The position numbers were made by a program, and so were the translations under genes. The notes beneath the pieces are model-generated. The model was given only the letters and a program-made list of their open reading frames with translations, was not told the origin of the DNA and ran no database searches. Positions 53,434-62,758 of a DNA stretch of 64,000 nt are shown in pieces. The DNA comes from Caballeronia sordidicola (lineage in GTDB: Bacteria; Pseudomonadota; Gammaproteobacteria; Burkholderiales; Burkholderiaceae), in NCBI RefSeq assembly GCF_000729995.1, contig NZ_JNFG01000034.1:1-64000 (forward strand), written 5' to 3'. The first letter of the stretch is position 1, and each line of letters begins with the position of its first letter.

Positions 53434-54017
53434 TCCGGACAAGGCGGGGAGGTTGTCGGTTAAGCAATGACGTTGCCAGACGCGCCAGCGAACTGCTCAG
53501 CATCAGTCCGGTGACCTCCAGGGCGCTGGCCGCCACCGTGCCCGATGCAAAGGTCTTCAGAAACGGACGGCAGTTCGGTGCCTAGCTTGGCCTCACACCG
53601 CGCCAGCGCAGCTCCGGTGGCAAGACGCGTCGGGGCGCACATCAGTTTGAAAGGCAACGTCTCGTATATAGTTCGCCGCGCTAAAGCGGACATGTGAATC
53701 TGGCTAAAAGGGGGGCGCTTGCATAGCGTCAACCGTCGCCCCAGTTTCGGACTGAAACCATCGTATCGGTGCGCGCCTCGCGGACGCGGCAACGTGAGCG
53801 GCTCGAAGCTACTCGACAGATTGACCATCATAACCACCTTGCGAGCGGGATTCATGGTCTAGAACGAACGCAAGTTGACAACTTTAATGCGGGGGATGGG
53901 ACGATAAATTCAGTTCTTGGTCGTCATTGTTGCGCACGTCGTCGTGGATCGCACGTGCGAGTGCCGATAAAATGCGCCTACCTTTTCGCGTCACCTTCGC
54001 TGGAGTCTGAATCAAAC
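53434..54017. other. Gap with possible degraded minus-strand gene
   Basis: Two minus-strand frames between 53460 and 53855 have mildly coding composition (ALARCEAKLGTELPSVSEDL, LARLATSLLNRQPPRL) but no start or recognisable family. A terminator follows them. I see nothing else in the gap. Confidence 0.3.
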
Positions 54018-54386
54018 ATGCCACGCCCAAGACAGTCGATTAGCCCAGCGGCGCGAACCCACCTACTTTGCTATTTAGTGTCGAGTGCGCTCGCATCGCA
54101 CGCATTGACGAAAACATGGCGCGTCGACTACGTCGTCGAATCGGCACGCATCTGGCTGGCTAGGAACATGTTGTCGGCGAGCTGGCTTGACCGGCTGATG
54201 CTTGGACAAATGGCACTAAAGTTGTCCCGCGAGCACTTGGCCGCTTCACACGCAGTGCGTCAATCGGATGCGCTTACGCTATTTACGAACGAGTTGACGC
54301 TGAACTACCAAAGCCCGCTCGTCGGGCACATTTGGCAAAGGTGCAGCGATGCGCTGAAGACCGGCTCTTACAGGGCCGGCGCATAG
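54018..54386 (+). CDS. Hypothetical protein (122 aa)
   Basis: From the ATG at 54018 (PRPRQSISPAARTHLLCYLV) the protein is helical and Ala/Leu-rich, with ALTKTWRVDYVVESARIWLA and LMLGQMALKLSREHLAASHA. Composition and length suggest a real small DNA-binding-like or phage-type protein, but I recognise no family. A frame extending upstream to 53769 has no similarity to it in composition. Confidence 0.5.
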   Translation: MPRPRQSISPAARTHLLCYLVSSALASHALTKTWRVDYVVESARIWLARNMLSASWLDRLMLGQMALKLSREHLAASHAVRQSDALTLFTNELTLNYQSPLVGHIWQRCSDALKTGSYRAGA

Positions 54387-54758
54387 CGGCCATCTTCGGA
54401 CGTTGACTCATGCCTTCGCGCGGACATTTGAACGTCGGTTCCGCCCAGACAACGGACCTTCGTGCGCAGAAGATGTCAGTCGGGGTCGTCGGCAATTCCG
54501 GCCGTTCGCAACGTTCACGAAGCGGCCGTTCAAGTATTGAAAATCCCGTCAATCATCCGGCATCTTCAACGCGACGTTAAGGTCGAACTCGAATGCTCAA
54601 GAGGTTCAATCTGGTCTGTGAAATCCCGCACCGGATACGTCCACTAACGTTCAAGATGATCCGGAGACCTCACCAGACGCCGGAGGTTTCCCGCTGAAAA
54701 GAATTTCATTCCTCAACGTCACTCGCTTCCTGCGTGCCATGCGAGATGGAATCGGGGT

Positions 54759-55778
54759 TCAGCGGGACTTACCCTTCACCGCTCGAGCACTGGCACGCGT
54801 CCTTGTTGCAGGCTCCTTCGACGTTGCAGGCGAGTTTGCCACCTTTGCTTTACCGGCAACGTCGTTGCCAGACGTTGATTTACGTGGCCCAGCAGATGGC
54901 TTGACTGGCAATTTCTTCGTTACCACTTTATTGTCCGCTGCCGCAGTCTTCGCGCTCGCGGGTGGCTTCCGGGTTGTCGAGATAGCCGGCTTGGCCGCCT
55001 TCTTCGCTGTCACCTTACCTGTCGACGGCTTGTTTCGTCCGGCAGCAAGCTTGGCCGGTGGGTAAGCTTCGGCCATCTCGATGCCAAAAACATCGGCCAC
55101 CAACGCGTCGTCGAGCACCTTGCCGGTAGCCGGGCGTTTTCTCGATTCAGGCAGACCGGTACCGACCTGACGGATGAGATCGTTGGCATCGACCCGGCGC
55201 AAGGCGAAGAGGAATTCCGGCTGTTGGTCGAGCCGTGCGCCGACACCGTAGAGCACGGCAGCAACGTGCTTGCACATCGACGCCCAGTCCGGGCAACTGC
55301 AATTGAACGTTATTTCCTTGGGCGCCGGAAAAAGACCGATACCAGGTTTGCAGATGCGCTCCATCACGGCCGTCGAGAGCTTGCCCTGCAAGAGTTCGAC
55401 GATCGAATCGATCGACCCCGAGCAATCGGCTTCGATTGCTCGCCATTGCTTTTCCGGACACGCCGCCACGGTCATGGCGACCGTGTAGAGGCGCGAACCC
55501 ATCACCTGCGCTCGCACTTCGCCCGCCGTAATCTGGAGGTCGATCACGGAACCATTGCGCACATAGGTACGGCCGCGAGGCAGGCGGTTGGCATAGTCGC
55601 TGTAGCGTTCCAGATTGTCACACCAGGCCTTGCCCCAAAAGGTCTTGGCGATGGCGCCGCGATACGACGCGATGGGTGACAGCACCGCACCCGCCTTCTT
55701 CGCCTTGGCAGCGGCCAGTTCGGCCTTTTTCTTGCGCGCGGCGACCGAGACATACGGCTTCCACCCCCAATCATCCAT
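54759..55778 (-). CDS. SWIM zinc-finger protein
   Basis: The 339-residue protein has an N-terminal domain (TFWGKAWCDNLERYSDYANR, LPRGRTYVRNGSVIDLQITA) and the SWIM zinc finger FNCSCPDWASMCKHVAAVLY (about 157-176; C-x-C-x-n-C-x-H). The last 100 residues are a Lys/Ala/Pro-rich tail (TGKVTAKKAAKPAISTTRKP) like histone-type DNA-binding tails. It lies 19 bases behind the SNF2 gene on the same strand; the two form a conserved bacterial pair. SWIM domains bind DNA or proteins, so a partner role to the ATPase is likely. Confidence 0.92.
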   Translation of the reverse strand: MDDWGWKPYVSVAARKKKAELAAAKAKKAGAVLSPIASYRGAIAKTFWGKAWCDNLERYSDYANRLPRGRTYVRNGSVIDLQITAGEVRAQVMGSRLYTVAMTVAACPEKQWRAIEADCSGSIDSIVELLQGKLSTAVMERICKPGIGLFPAPKEITFNCSCPDWASMCKHVAAVLYGVGARLDQQPEFLFALRRVDANDLIRQVGTGLPESRKRPATGKVLDDALVADVFGIEMAEAYPPAKLAAGRNKPSTGKVTAKKAAKPAISTTRKPPASAKTAAADNKVVTKKLPVKPSAGPRKSTSGNDVAGKAKVANSPATSKEPATRTRASARAVKGKSR

Positions 55779-55797
55779 TGCGCTTGCCTCTTGACGA

Positions 55798-58476
55798 TCA
55801 GTTTTCTTGCGCGGCGTGAACGTCGAGCTTCACGAGATCGAGCAATTCGCGATCGCTCATCTCGGTGAGCAGGAGTTCTGCGCCGCCCTCCAGCACATCC
55901 TTCACCAATTGTTGTTTCGCTTCGATCAACTGGTCGATACGGTCCTCAATCGTGCCACGGCAGATAAACTTATGCACCAGGACGTTCCTCTGCTGACCAA
56001 TACGAAACGCACGGTCGGTCGCCTGATTTTCCACGGCCGGATTCCACCAGCGGTCGTAGTGGATCACGTGGGAAGCGGCGGTGAGATTCAACCCCGTCCC
56101 ACCCGCCTTTAGCGAGAGCACGAAGAAGGGAATCAACTCGTCTTCCTGGAATCGCTTGACCAGTTCGCGGCGCTTGGCTACCGGGGTGCCACCATGAAGC
56201 ACCAGACCTTCGCGACCAAAGATTGAGCCCAGGAATGCCGCCAGCGGCTCGGTGGTCTCGCGGAACTGGGTGAATACCAGCACCTTTTCCTGCTTGGCGG
56301 CGATCACTTCGACGAGTTGGCGCAGGCGGGCGAACTTGCCGCTGTCTTCCGCCTTCCACGCCGCGTCGCCCAGCCATTGCGAGGGATGGTTGCATATCTG
56401 TTTGAAGCGCATCAGAAAGCTCAGCACCACACCCTTGCGGCTGATGCCTTCGGCGTCGTCAAGCGCGGCGGCCAGGTCCTTCACCGCCCGCTGGTAAAGC
56501 GCCGCCTGGCTCGGGCTCAGATGACACCAGGCCTTTAGTTCGGTCTTGTCCGGAAGGTCGTCGATGACCCGCTTGTCGGTCTTCAGGCGGCGCAGGATAT
56601 ACGGCCGTACGAGCGCACGCAGCGGGCCAAAGTGCTCGGCCTTTGCCAGCCGCTTGGTAAAGTTGGTGAAAACTTTGTCCGAGCCCAGCAAACCGGGGTG
56701 GGTGAAATCGAAAATAGACCAGAGATCGGACAGACGGTTTTCCACGGGTGTTCCGGTAAGCGCGATGCGCGATTGTGCCTGGAGCTGCTTGACCTGTCGC
56801 GTTTGCTTGGCGCTGGGATTCTTGATCGCCTGCGCTTCATCAACAATGGCAACGCGCCATTGGATGGTCGCAAGTACCGGCTGGCGAACAAGCGTGCCAA
56901 AGCTGGTGATGACGAGATCGATGTCCGCAAGGCGCGCGGCATCGAGCGCGCGCAAATCGGCCGCCGGCATAGCCGATGGATGGGCAATCATCAACGCCAG
57001 GCCGGGGGCAAAACGCTCGGCCTCCGCCGCCCAGTTGTCCAGCAGCGATGCTGGAGCGACCAGCAGGCTGGGTCGCGCCTCGGTGCTTTCGCGCTTGAGC
57101 ACCAGCAGCAGGGAGAGTACCTGCATGGTCTTTCCCAGGCCCATATCGTCTGCCAGGCAAGCGCCCAGGCCGAGCCGGGTGAGCAGATACAACCACCGCA
57201 CGCCAGCCTGCTGGTAAGGCCGCAGGCTCGCCTTGAGTTCGGCGCCCGGGCTGATCTGCGCCAACCCTTCCGGCTGACGCAACTCCTGCAGGATATCGGC
57301 CAGCCAAGGCCCGGCAACAAGCTGCGACCAGTCGCGATCAGCGGGGTCGCCGCTATCGTCCAGCGAAACACCCGCCAGAAGACGCAGGGCCTCGTTAAAG
57401 GGCAGACCGGCTTTCGCCGCCTTTTCCATAGCCTCGAATCGCTTCAGGAGGCGAGCGAGCCTTTTTTGGTCCACCTCGACCCAGCGACCACGGATGAGTT
57501 GCAAGCCGTCGGCGCCTTTGAGCAGATCCCTGATCTCGGAGGCGCTGAGATGCTCGCCGTCGAGGGACATCTCCATGCTGAAATCGAGCAACGCCTCCTT
57601 ACCCAGGAGCGAAGGCGGTCGTGCGCCGACGCTGGCTTTCACAACGGGACGAGCCGGACGGCCCGCCTGCCAGACGCCTGGCATGCGAACGACAATCCCG
57701 GCGGTTTCAAGTTTGGGCAGGTCTTTGAGAAAGCGGCAGGCATCAACCGGCGTCCAGCGCAGCGGATGGTATATCTCGCCGGTATCCACCATGTCGCGAA
57801 GCCAATCGCAGTCTTGCGCGGCGCGCTGCACCGGCAGTAGGAGCGACAAGAGCTGCGCCCGGCTCCTGGCATCCGAAAATTCCGCGAGTGCTTGCGACAG
57901 CGGCTGGTGTTGCGCTTTGCCATGGGCCGACAGGCGCGAGGTGTAAGTCGCAAGAAAAGCGAACGGTGACTCCGGGTCCTTGCGGTTCTCAGCGAGGTTG
58001 AAATGCACGCGGCCGACAAGATTCCAGGCAGGGTGGCGAGACTTGAGGAAATCCTGAAGCGAGACTTTTTCGGTAGCCAGTTCCTCGTGCAAGGCGGTAT
58101 CGATCTCGCCCCACAGTGTGACCAGCACATCTGGCGTTAGATACTCCCCGCCTGTCATCGGCGGCGCATTGGCAATCAGAGCATCGAAATCCTCGGTAGC
58201 AGGCGTGACGACTGCGATCTCGCCGCCTTCGGGAGTGGCGCACAAGGCAGTGACGTAGCGCGCGGCAAAATCACGCCACCAGGCCCATGCGGGTGGCAAA
58301 ATGCGGCCGATTTCGACCGTTCCCAGATGCAGTAGGGCATGCCCCGTGCCAAGCGCAAAAGAACTGCCTAGCCGCAGTCGTACTTCATCCGCCAATAGTG
58401 GCGCGGCGTCCTCGGGCACCGCGAGCAGGTGACCACCGGGCGTCAGGTGTGGCGCGAACATATCGGGAGCAGTCAA
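55798..58476 (-). CDS. SNF2-family ATPase/helicase
   Basis: The 892 residues contain, in the first half, the bacterial SNF2-associated domain (LLGKEALLDFSMEMSLDGEH, LQLIRGRWVEVDQKRLARLL), and from about 420 the two RecA lobes: LADDMGLGKTMQVLSLLLVL (Walker A), VAIVDEAQAIKNPSAKQTRQ (DEAQ), ALTGTPVENRLSDLW, then VLVFTQFRE, LKAGGTGLNLTAASHVIHYD and WWNPAVENQATDRAFRIGQQ. All motifs are intact. SNF2 proteins move along DNA and remodel DNA-protein complexes. The SWIM protein gene follows. No methylase or nuclease is adjacent, so this is not a typical restriction or DISARM locus. Confidence 0.95.
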   Translation of the reverse strand: MTAPDMFAPHLTPGGHLLAVPEDAAPLLADEVRLRLGSSFALGTGHALLHLGTVEIGRILPPAWAWWRDFAARYVTALCATPEGGEIAVVTPATEDFDALIANAPPMTGGEYLTPDVLVTLWGEIDTALHEELATEKVSLQDFLKSRHPAWNLVGRVHFNLAENRKDPESPFAFLATYTSRLSAHGKAQHQPLSQALAEFSDARSRAQLLSLLLPVQRAAQDCDWLRDMVDTGEIYHPLRWTPVDACRFLKDLPKLETAGIVVRMPGVWQAGRPARPVVKASVGARPPSLLGKEALLDFSMEMSLDGEHLSASEIRDLLKGADGLQLIRGRWVEVDQKRLARLLKRFEAMEKAAKAGLPFNEALRLLAGVSLDDSGDPADRDWSQLVAGPWLADILQELRQPEGLAQISPGAELKASLRPYQQAGVRWLYLLTRLGLGACLADDMGLGKTMQVLSLLLVLKRESTEARPSLLVAPASLLDNWAAEAERFAPGLALMIAHPSAMPAADLRALDAARLADIDLVITSFGTLVRQPVLATIQWRVAIVDEAQAIKNPSAKQTRQVKQLQAQSRIALTGTPVENRLSDLWSIFDFTHPGLLGSDKVFTNFTKRLAKAEHFGPLRALVRPYILRRLKTDKRVIDDLPDKTELKAWCHLSPSQAALYQRAVKDLAAALDDAEGISRKGVVLSFLMRFKQICNHPSQWLGDAAWKAEDSGKFARLRQLVEVIAAKQEKVLVFTQFRETTEPLAAFLGSIFGREGLVLHGGTPVAKRRELVKRFQEDELIPFFVLSLKAGGTGLNLTAASHVIHYDRWWNPAVENQATDRAFRIGQQRNVLVHKFICRGTIEDRIDQLIEAKQQLVKDVLEGGAELLLTEMSDRELLDLVKLDVHAAQEN

Positions 58477-59193
58477 GAACGCCCGTCCCCGTCGGGCTGT
58501 CGCAGCAAGCGCTGCAGCCGCCTGTTTTCACGGAAAGCGGTTTCGCAATCAACCAGCAGGCCCACCGGCCCAGAGCGAACTGGGCGAAGTTCCGTTTGCG
58601 CCTGATCCGATCGAATTGTGGGGTGAGCCAAGCAGCCAGGGTAGGTGCGGCAGCTGTGTTGGGAATGTCTCGCGAACTTTCTTTTCATCTGCTGTAGGAC
58701 AACCTGATTGCTGCGTATTAACTCACGGAAGTTCGCCCCGGCTCTACCGCCGGCTGGCCAACCTTCAAGGCCGTCCCCGCGAATCTCCGAATTCTGCCAA
58801 AAGAAACACGACCCACCATGAAAGGGTACCAAAACCTGAGTCATACGAGGTGGGGTGCCGATGGCGGCTCCCGCCCGCGCGGCGAAAATCAGTTGGCGCG
58901 TTTGTTACAAACGACTAAATGGCAGAGTGTCTCGTTGGACCGACCTACAGACGTTCAACGCTGCTCCTTTGGACGTCCCTTCATGGCGGACACCGCCGAT
59001 CACCGACCGGTGTGAGTCACTCCATCGCGGTCGCTCGCGCCTATGCTTCAAACGCCCCCTTGCTCGGCCCACGCAGCCATTACTTCCCGAACCCGCTTGT
59101 CGGGCGGACGGTGAAGGCGTAGAAAAGTGGGACGCTTTGTGTACTTCGGTGACGCCGCTTACGTCACCCGGCAAGGAATGCGAGGGAGGGGTC
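58477..59193. other. Region upstream of the SNF2 operon
   Basis: The gap holds the SNF2/SWIM promoter. At 58945-59015 the dispersed repeat appears in reverse orientation (GGACGTCCCTTCATGGCGGA). No coding frame stands out. Confidence 0.45.
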
Positions 59194-59583
59194 ATGACAT
59201 TCAAGGCTCAGTGGTAACGGGGCAAGTTTGCGAAAAAACGTGGCAAAGGCTTCTGTGGCTATCCGGTGGCAACGGTTGCCTTCTACGGGCCAGACGACAC
59301 GAGAGCGACGAAGGTCTCTGTTTGCATCGTCGCGCACGAAGGTGCTGACGCGGACCCTGTTGAGCGGTGGTTCTGCGAAACAACCGATGCGAGAATCGAT
59401 CCAGAAGTCACCGAAGCAATCGTTCGATTCATCGATCATCATGGTGCCAAATCGGTGGTGGCCGTCGATCGCATCATCGGCTGCCCGCATGAGGAAGGCA
59501 TTGACTACCCGGAAGGCGAAAAATGCACGCAGTGTTCGTTCTGGGCCAACCGTGATCGGTGGAGCGGCGAGATCATCCAGTGA
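59194..59583 (+). CDS. Conserved hypothetical with stop at codon 8, or GTG start at 59266
   Basis: From the ATG at 59194, which follows GAGGGAGGGGTC, the frame reads MTFKAQW, a TAA (59215-59217), and then RGKFAKKRGKGFCGYPVATV running straight on into AFYGPDDTRATKVSVCIVAH. The second half holds IIGCPHEEGIDYPEGEKCTQ and CSFWANRDRW, a likely zinc site with Cys and His. The frame is the same before and after the TAA and keeps coding character, so a nonsense mutation in a gene of about 129 codons is likely. A GTG at 59266 could still give 105 residues. The family is not known to me by function. Confidence 0.65.
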
Positions 59584-59967
59584 GACGTCAAGAGGCAAGC
59601 GCTTCCATCCTCGCGTTAAGGCGTTCCTTACTCGCCTCATTCCGACCTTAGTCATGCATTCATTAACGCAGGACACTTTCTGGACGAGAAGGTCGCGTGT
59701 GGCCCTCAGCGGGGCGCGGCCAAGCCCGTGGCGTGGTTCCACGCAACCGTGATCGCCTCCGCGAATGACTTCGACTCCACGAGCGCGATGACTGCAACGT
59801 GCTTCACGTGGAGGAAAGGTCTAGCGGAGCCGGACATCGACCGAGACGACACGAAGCCTGGTCATGCCCGCGGTGTAAGGTACAGGGGCGAATCTCCTGC
59901 TGGGAAGGCACGTTGTGGGATCTTGCCGAGCGTGGTGAGCATCACCGTTAATGCAAGGGGCAGAACC
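59584..59967. other. Gap between two small conserved genes
   Basis: No gene or RNA is supported. The part near 59815-59945 is G-rich and looks structured, but matches no RNA family that I can name. Confidence 0.35.
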
Positions 59968-60408
59968 ATGGGTTTTTCTTGCCGAACGTTTCTGATCGCT
60001 CGTGACGATACCCTCTGGCGGCTGTCAAGCACTAAGTTCGACCGGATGCTGCGAGATCCGGCAAGCCACTGTCTGCCCGTTTTTGCGGGGCAACGAGCGC
60101 GAATGGCCAGCGTCGTGGTCGAGCTTGTGGCCAGAAACCCGGTGCGCGTCGTTCGGAACACGTTTTCCATTCTCACTTTCGATGACGAAGGCCGCATCGA
60201 CCCGACTAGATTCGAAAAGCAGCAATTTGCCCTCGTGGAGTCGGCCGTCGCACCTGTCTTTGCCGTGTTCGATGATGACAGCAACCAGACGGTCGTCGAC
60301 GCAACCTCCCGATTCATTGCACAGGGAGGCCAATGGGTTCCGTCACGCGCTTTGGCGCGCGTCATAGATCAGACTGCGTTGGGCCAACGACAGTGCCGAC
60401 ACCTGTAA
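59968..60408 (+). CDS. Conserved hypothetical protein (146 aa)
   Basis: From the ATG at 59968 (GFSCRTFLIARDDTLWRLSS) the protein has a strand-rich first half (RARMASVVVELVARNPVRVV, RNTFSILTFDDEGRIDPTRF) and a helical end (QFALVESAVAPVFAVFDDDS, VVDATSRFIAQGGQWVPSRA). Codon use and the AAGGGGCAGAACC ribosome-binding region support it. The open frame to 59728 is not coding in composition. Similar small proteins are, to my memory, frequent in Burkholderiaceae; function unknown. Confidence 0.7.
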   Translation: MGFSCRTFLIARDDTLWRLSSTKFDRMLRDPASHCLPVFAGQRARMASVVVELVARNPVRVVRNTFSILTFDDEGRIDPTRFEKQQFALVESAVAPVFAVFDDDSNQTVVDATSRFIAQGGQWVPSRALARVIDQTALGQRQCRHL

Positions 60409-60921
60409 GCGGTCACTCAAAGGGGCGGCACTACGGTATCCAGTTTTCGATTCTCGAGTGTCGGAGATGGGTCGAAAGCGAGCAAATCATATGGTCGTCG
60501 CGTAAGCCGCCACTCGCGAGCGATAAAATTCGTGGTTACCCGAACGGCGGCCGATGACTGGACGGGCAGCACACGTGCACGAATGACCGCTGGACCTCGG
60601 AAGCCGCCGTTCACGTCGCGCTGGCTCCAACGGCCGGAGAGGGTCGACACGGCCCGTCAAGGCGATCAGACAGGTTCCGGCTGTTCGGCTGTAGCGCGGC
60701 CTGACGTGGCGCAACGCATTGCTTGATGGCCGCCGGCTGGCCGTCAGTCGTGAACTCGCGCTGGACGGTCTGGCGGTTACATACAACACATGTTGTCGAG
60801 GCCAGATAGAGATGTTATGGGAAGTTGGACGGTTTTCGATATAGCCGTAGTCTTGCTTCATGCTCTGGAGAGGCATCTGAAACAGTGACGGGCGGAGGAC
60901 GTTGCCGTCGATCCATTCTCA
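60409..60921. other. Region upstream of the class II Fic gene
   Basis: At 60580-60660 there is a short dispersed-repeat relative (GAATGACCGCTGGACCTCGG ... GAGGGTCGACACGG). Frames here are shadows of composition. The last part carries the Fic promoter. Confidence 0.4.
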
Positions 60922-60969
60922 CACCCATTTACGCCCATTCCGCACTACAGAAATGGGTGTAAATGGGTG
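60922..60969 (+). promoter_or_regulatory. Long inverted-repeat operator before the Fic gene
   Basis: CACCCATTTACGCCCATT (60922-60939) and AATGGGTGTAAATGGGTG (60952-60969) form an 18-bp inverted repeat with a single mismatch and a 12-base spacer, ending 12 bases before the ATG at 60982. Each arm itself has two half-sites CCCATT. It is placed to cover the promoter or ribosome-binding site, so the Fic protein, which has a winged helix, probably represses itself there. Confidence 0.8.
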
Positions 60970-60981
60970 TAAGATTGGTTG

Positions 60982-62037
60982 ATGTTTAAAACCGACACCC
61001 TTCAGATCACACCAGAGATCTTGGGCCTAATAGCCCGGATCGACGAATTCAAAGGCGCATGGCGTGCATTGGGCACGCTTGCGCCAGACCGGTTGTCGTC
61101 CCTGCGACGGGTGGCGACCATCGAGAGCATCGGCTCGTCGACCCGCATCGAGGGCAGCAAGCTCACCGACCGGGAGGTCGAACAACTGCTGTCGAACCTG
61201 GCCATCCAGAAGTTCGAAACGAGAGACGAGCAGGAAGTGGCGGGGTATGCCGAGGTCATGGACCTGATGTTTAGTTCGTGGCAGGACATCCCCTTCAACG
61301 AGAACCACATCAAGCAGCTGCATCACATCCTGCTCCAGTACAGTCTGAAGGACGAACGGCACAGGGGCCTCTACAAGACCAATACCAACAGTGTGGCCGC
61401 CTTTGACGAAAATGGCAGACAGATCGGCATCGTCTTTGAAACGGCCTCCCCTTTCGACACGCCGCGCCTGATGACCGAACTGGTGTCGTGGGTCAGCGAT
61501 GAGCGCGCGAAAGCGCGCCTGCACCCGCTGCTGATCGTTTCCATTTTTGTGGTCGTGTTTCTGGAAATCCATCCGTTCCAGGATGGGAATGGGCGGCTCA
61601 GTCGCGTGCTGACGACCTTGCTGCTGCTTCAGGCCGGCTACGCCTATGTGCCGTATAGCTCGCTGGAAAGCGTCATCGAGGCGAACAAGGAAGGCTACTA
61701 TCTGGCCTTACGCCAGACGCAGGGAACCATCCGCAGCGATGCTCCCAACTGGCAACCGTGGCTGATGTTTTTCCTTCGCACACTTGCCGAACAGGTGCGA
61801 CGGCTCGAGAAGAAAGTCGAACGCGAGAAAATCGTGCTGGCACCGCTACCCGAACTGTCCTTACAGATCGTCGAGTTCGCTCGCGAGCATGGGCGCATCA
61901 CCATGGCCGAGGCCATCAAGCTGACCGGTAGCAGTCGCAACACCTTGAAGCAACACTTCCGCGACCTGGTCGAAAGACAACATCTGGAACCGCAGGGCAG
62001 CGGGCGTGGCGCGTGGTATGGCATTGGCATGAAATGA
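60982..62037 (+). CDS. Fic-family protein with N-terminal inhibitor motif and winged helix (class II)
   Basis: The 351-residue protein starts at the ATG at 60982 (a TTG directly before it is the alternative). Residues 53-58 are S-T-R-I-E-G, the S-x3-E-G inhibitory motif, here inside the N-terminal helix, defining class II. The Fic core is HPFQDGNGRLSR (197-208), complete for AMP transfer. The C-terminal part (IVEFAREHGRITMAEAIKLT, SSRNTLKQHFRDLVERQHLE) is a winged helix. Such proteins add AMP to a partner or themselves and are relieved by oligomer change. The operator just upstream suggests self-regulation. Confidence 0.94.
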   Translation: MFKTDTLQITPEILGLIARIDEFKGAWRALGTLAPDRLSSLRRVATIESIGSSTRIEGSKLTDREVEQLLSNLAIQKFETRDEQEVAGYAEVMDLMFSSWQDIPFNENHIKQLHHILLQYSLKDERHRGLYKTNTNSVAAFDENGRQIGIVFETASPFDTPRLMTELVSWVSDERAKARLHPLLIVSIFVVVFLEIHPFQDGNGRLSRVLTTLLLLQAGYAYVPYSSLESVIEANKEGYYLALRQTQGTIRSDAPNWQPWLMFFLRTLAEQVRRLEKKVEREKIVLAPLPELSLQIVEFAREHGRITMAEAIKLTGSSRNTLKQHFRDLVERQHLEPQGSGRGAWYGIGMK

Positions 62038-62095
62038 TTCGGCTCGGAAGGATGCTTCCTGATTGTGATCCCAGTCCAAGAAGTTTTTTCCGTTC

Positions 62096-62293
62096 ATGGG
62101 TGTGGCCTCGAAGGGTGCGGCGCTCCTGATTCCGCCGGTGGCTGCGGTTGCCTCGGCGACTGACGCCGTTATCTCACTTGGCAAGTTTGTGACAGAAGAG
62201 GGTGCCGAAGCTAACAGGTTCGACAGGAATTCAAATCCGGCCGCATCACTCATTCTTGATCTCAGAGAAAAGCTGGGAATCGAAGGGAAGTAA
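62096..62293 (+). CDS. Small ORF, 65 aa (uncertain)
   Basis: The frame GVASKGAALLIPPVAAVASA, TDAVISLGKFVTEEGAEANR has coding-like codon use and a clean stop, and ends in a helix (ASLILDLREKLGIEGK). No ribosome-binding site is clear and no family is recognised. It may be a fragment of a larger protein. Confidence 0.35.
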   Translation: MGVASKGAALLIPPVAAVASATDAVISLGKFVTEEGAEANRFDRNSNPAASLILDLREKLGIEGK

Positions 62294-62414
62294 TTCTCGT
62301 CGGAGCAGATGCCGCGGCAATGGCGCCTCTGGGTGCGCATAAGCTCCAAGCGTAGGGCAGAAGTCGGCCAATTTCGGCCGGTCGTGACCGGCAGCTTTGG
62401 GGTACGGTAACGCG

Positions 62415-62747
62415 ATGAATTCAGCTGATTCGAACCGCCCGCTGTCAGCTTCTGAGCACGCGCTCGGCACCTTGCTGCGCCGGCGCCAGTTGTCGTATTT
62501 CGGGTGGACCCTGTCCGTCACCCAGCGGCAGGAACTTCTGGTCGTCCATCCACCGGGCCTTGTCGCCGCGGCCGTCCTCTACCTGCGCAAAGAGCCTGGA
62601 CTCATACAGCTCCCCGAGGCGCTGGGTGCGCGTATAGGCTGGCCAAAACATAGCCTTGAGCTGCGTCACAAACTCGGAAAACAGCTGGTTGCAGAGGTTC
62701 GTCTGCACCTGGTTGTGCCGTCGCCAGCGCCGGCACCGGCGAAGTAA
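62415..62747 (+). CDS. Hypothetical protein (110 aa)
   Basis: From the ATG at 62415 (NSADSNRPLSASEHALGTLL) the protein is basic and moderately hydrophobic, with QRQELLVVHPPGLVAAAVLY and a Pro/Ala tail. A minus-strand frame (62445-62708) overlaps it, so the strand is not certain, but the plus frame has the better start. It converges on the OmpA-like gene, leaving 11 bases. No family recognised. Confidence 0.4.
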   Translation: MNSADSNRPLSASEHALGTLLRRRQLSYFGWTLSVTQRQELLVVHPPGLVAAAVLYLRKEPGLIQLPEALGARIGWPKHSLELRHKLGKQLVAEVRLHLVVPSPAPAPAK

Positions 62748-62758
62748 GCCAACACAGT

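Noticed and set aside
54690..54766. Inverted repeat CCCGCTGAA/TTCAGCGGG as terminator of the SWIM gene
   Set aside because: The arms are 59 bases apart, one overlaps the stop codon and no T-run follows.
59815..59945. Structured RNA or group II intron piece
   Set aside because: The region is G-rich and could fold, but lacks a recognisable domain V or other RNA signature.
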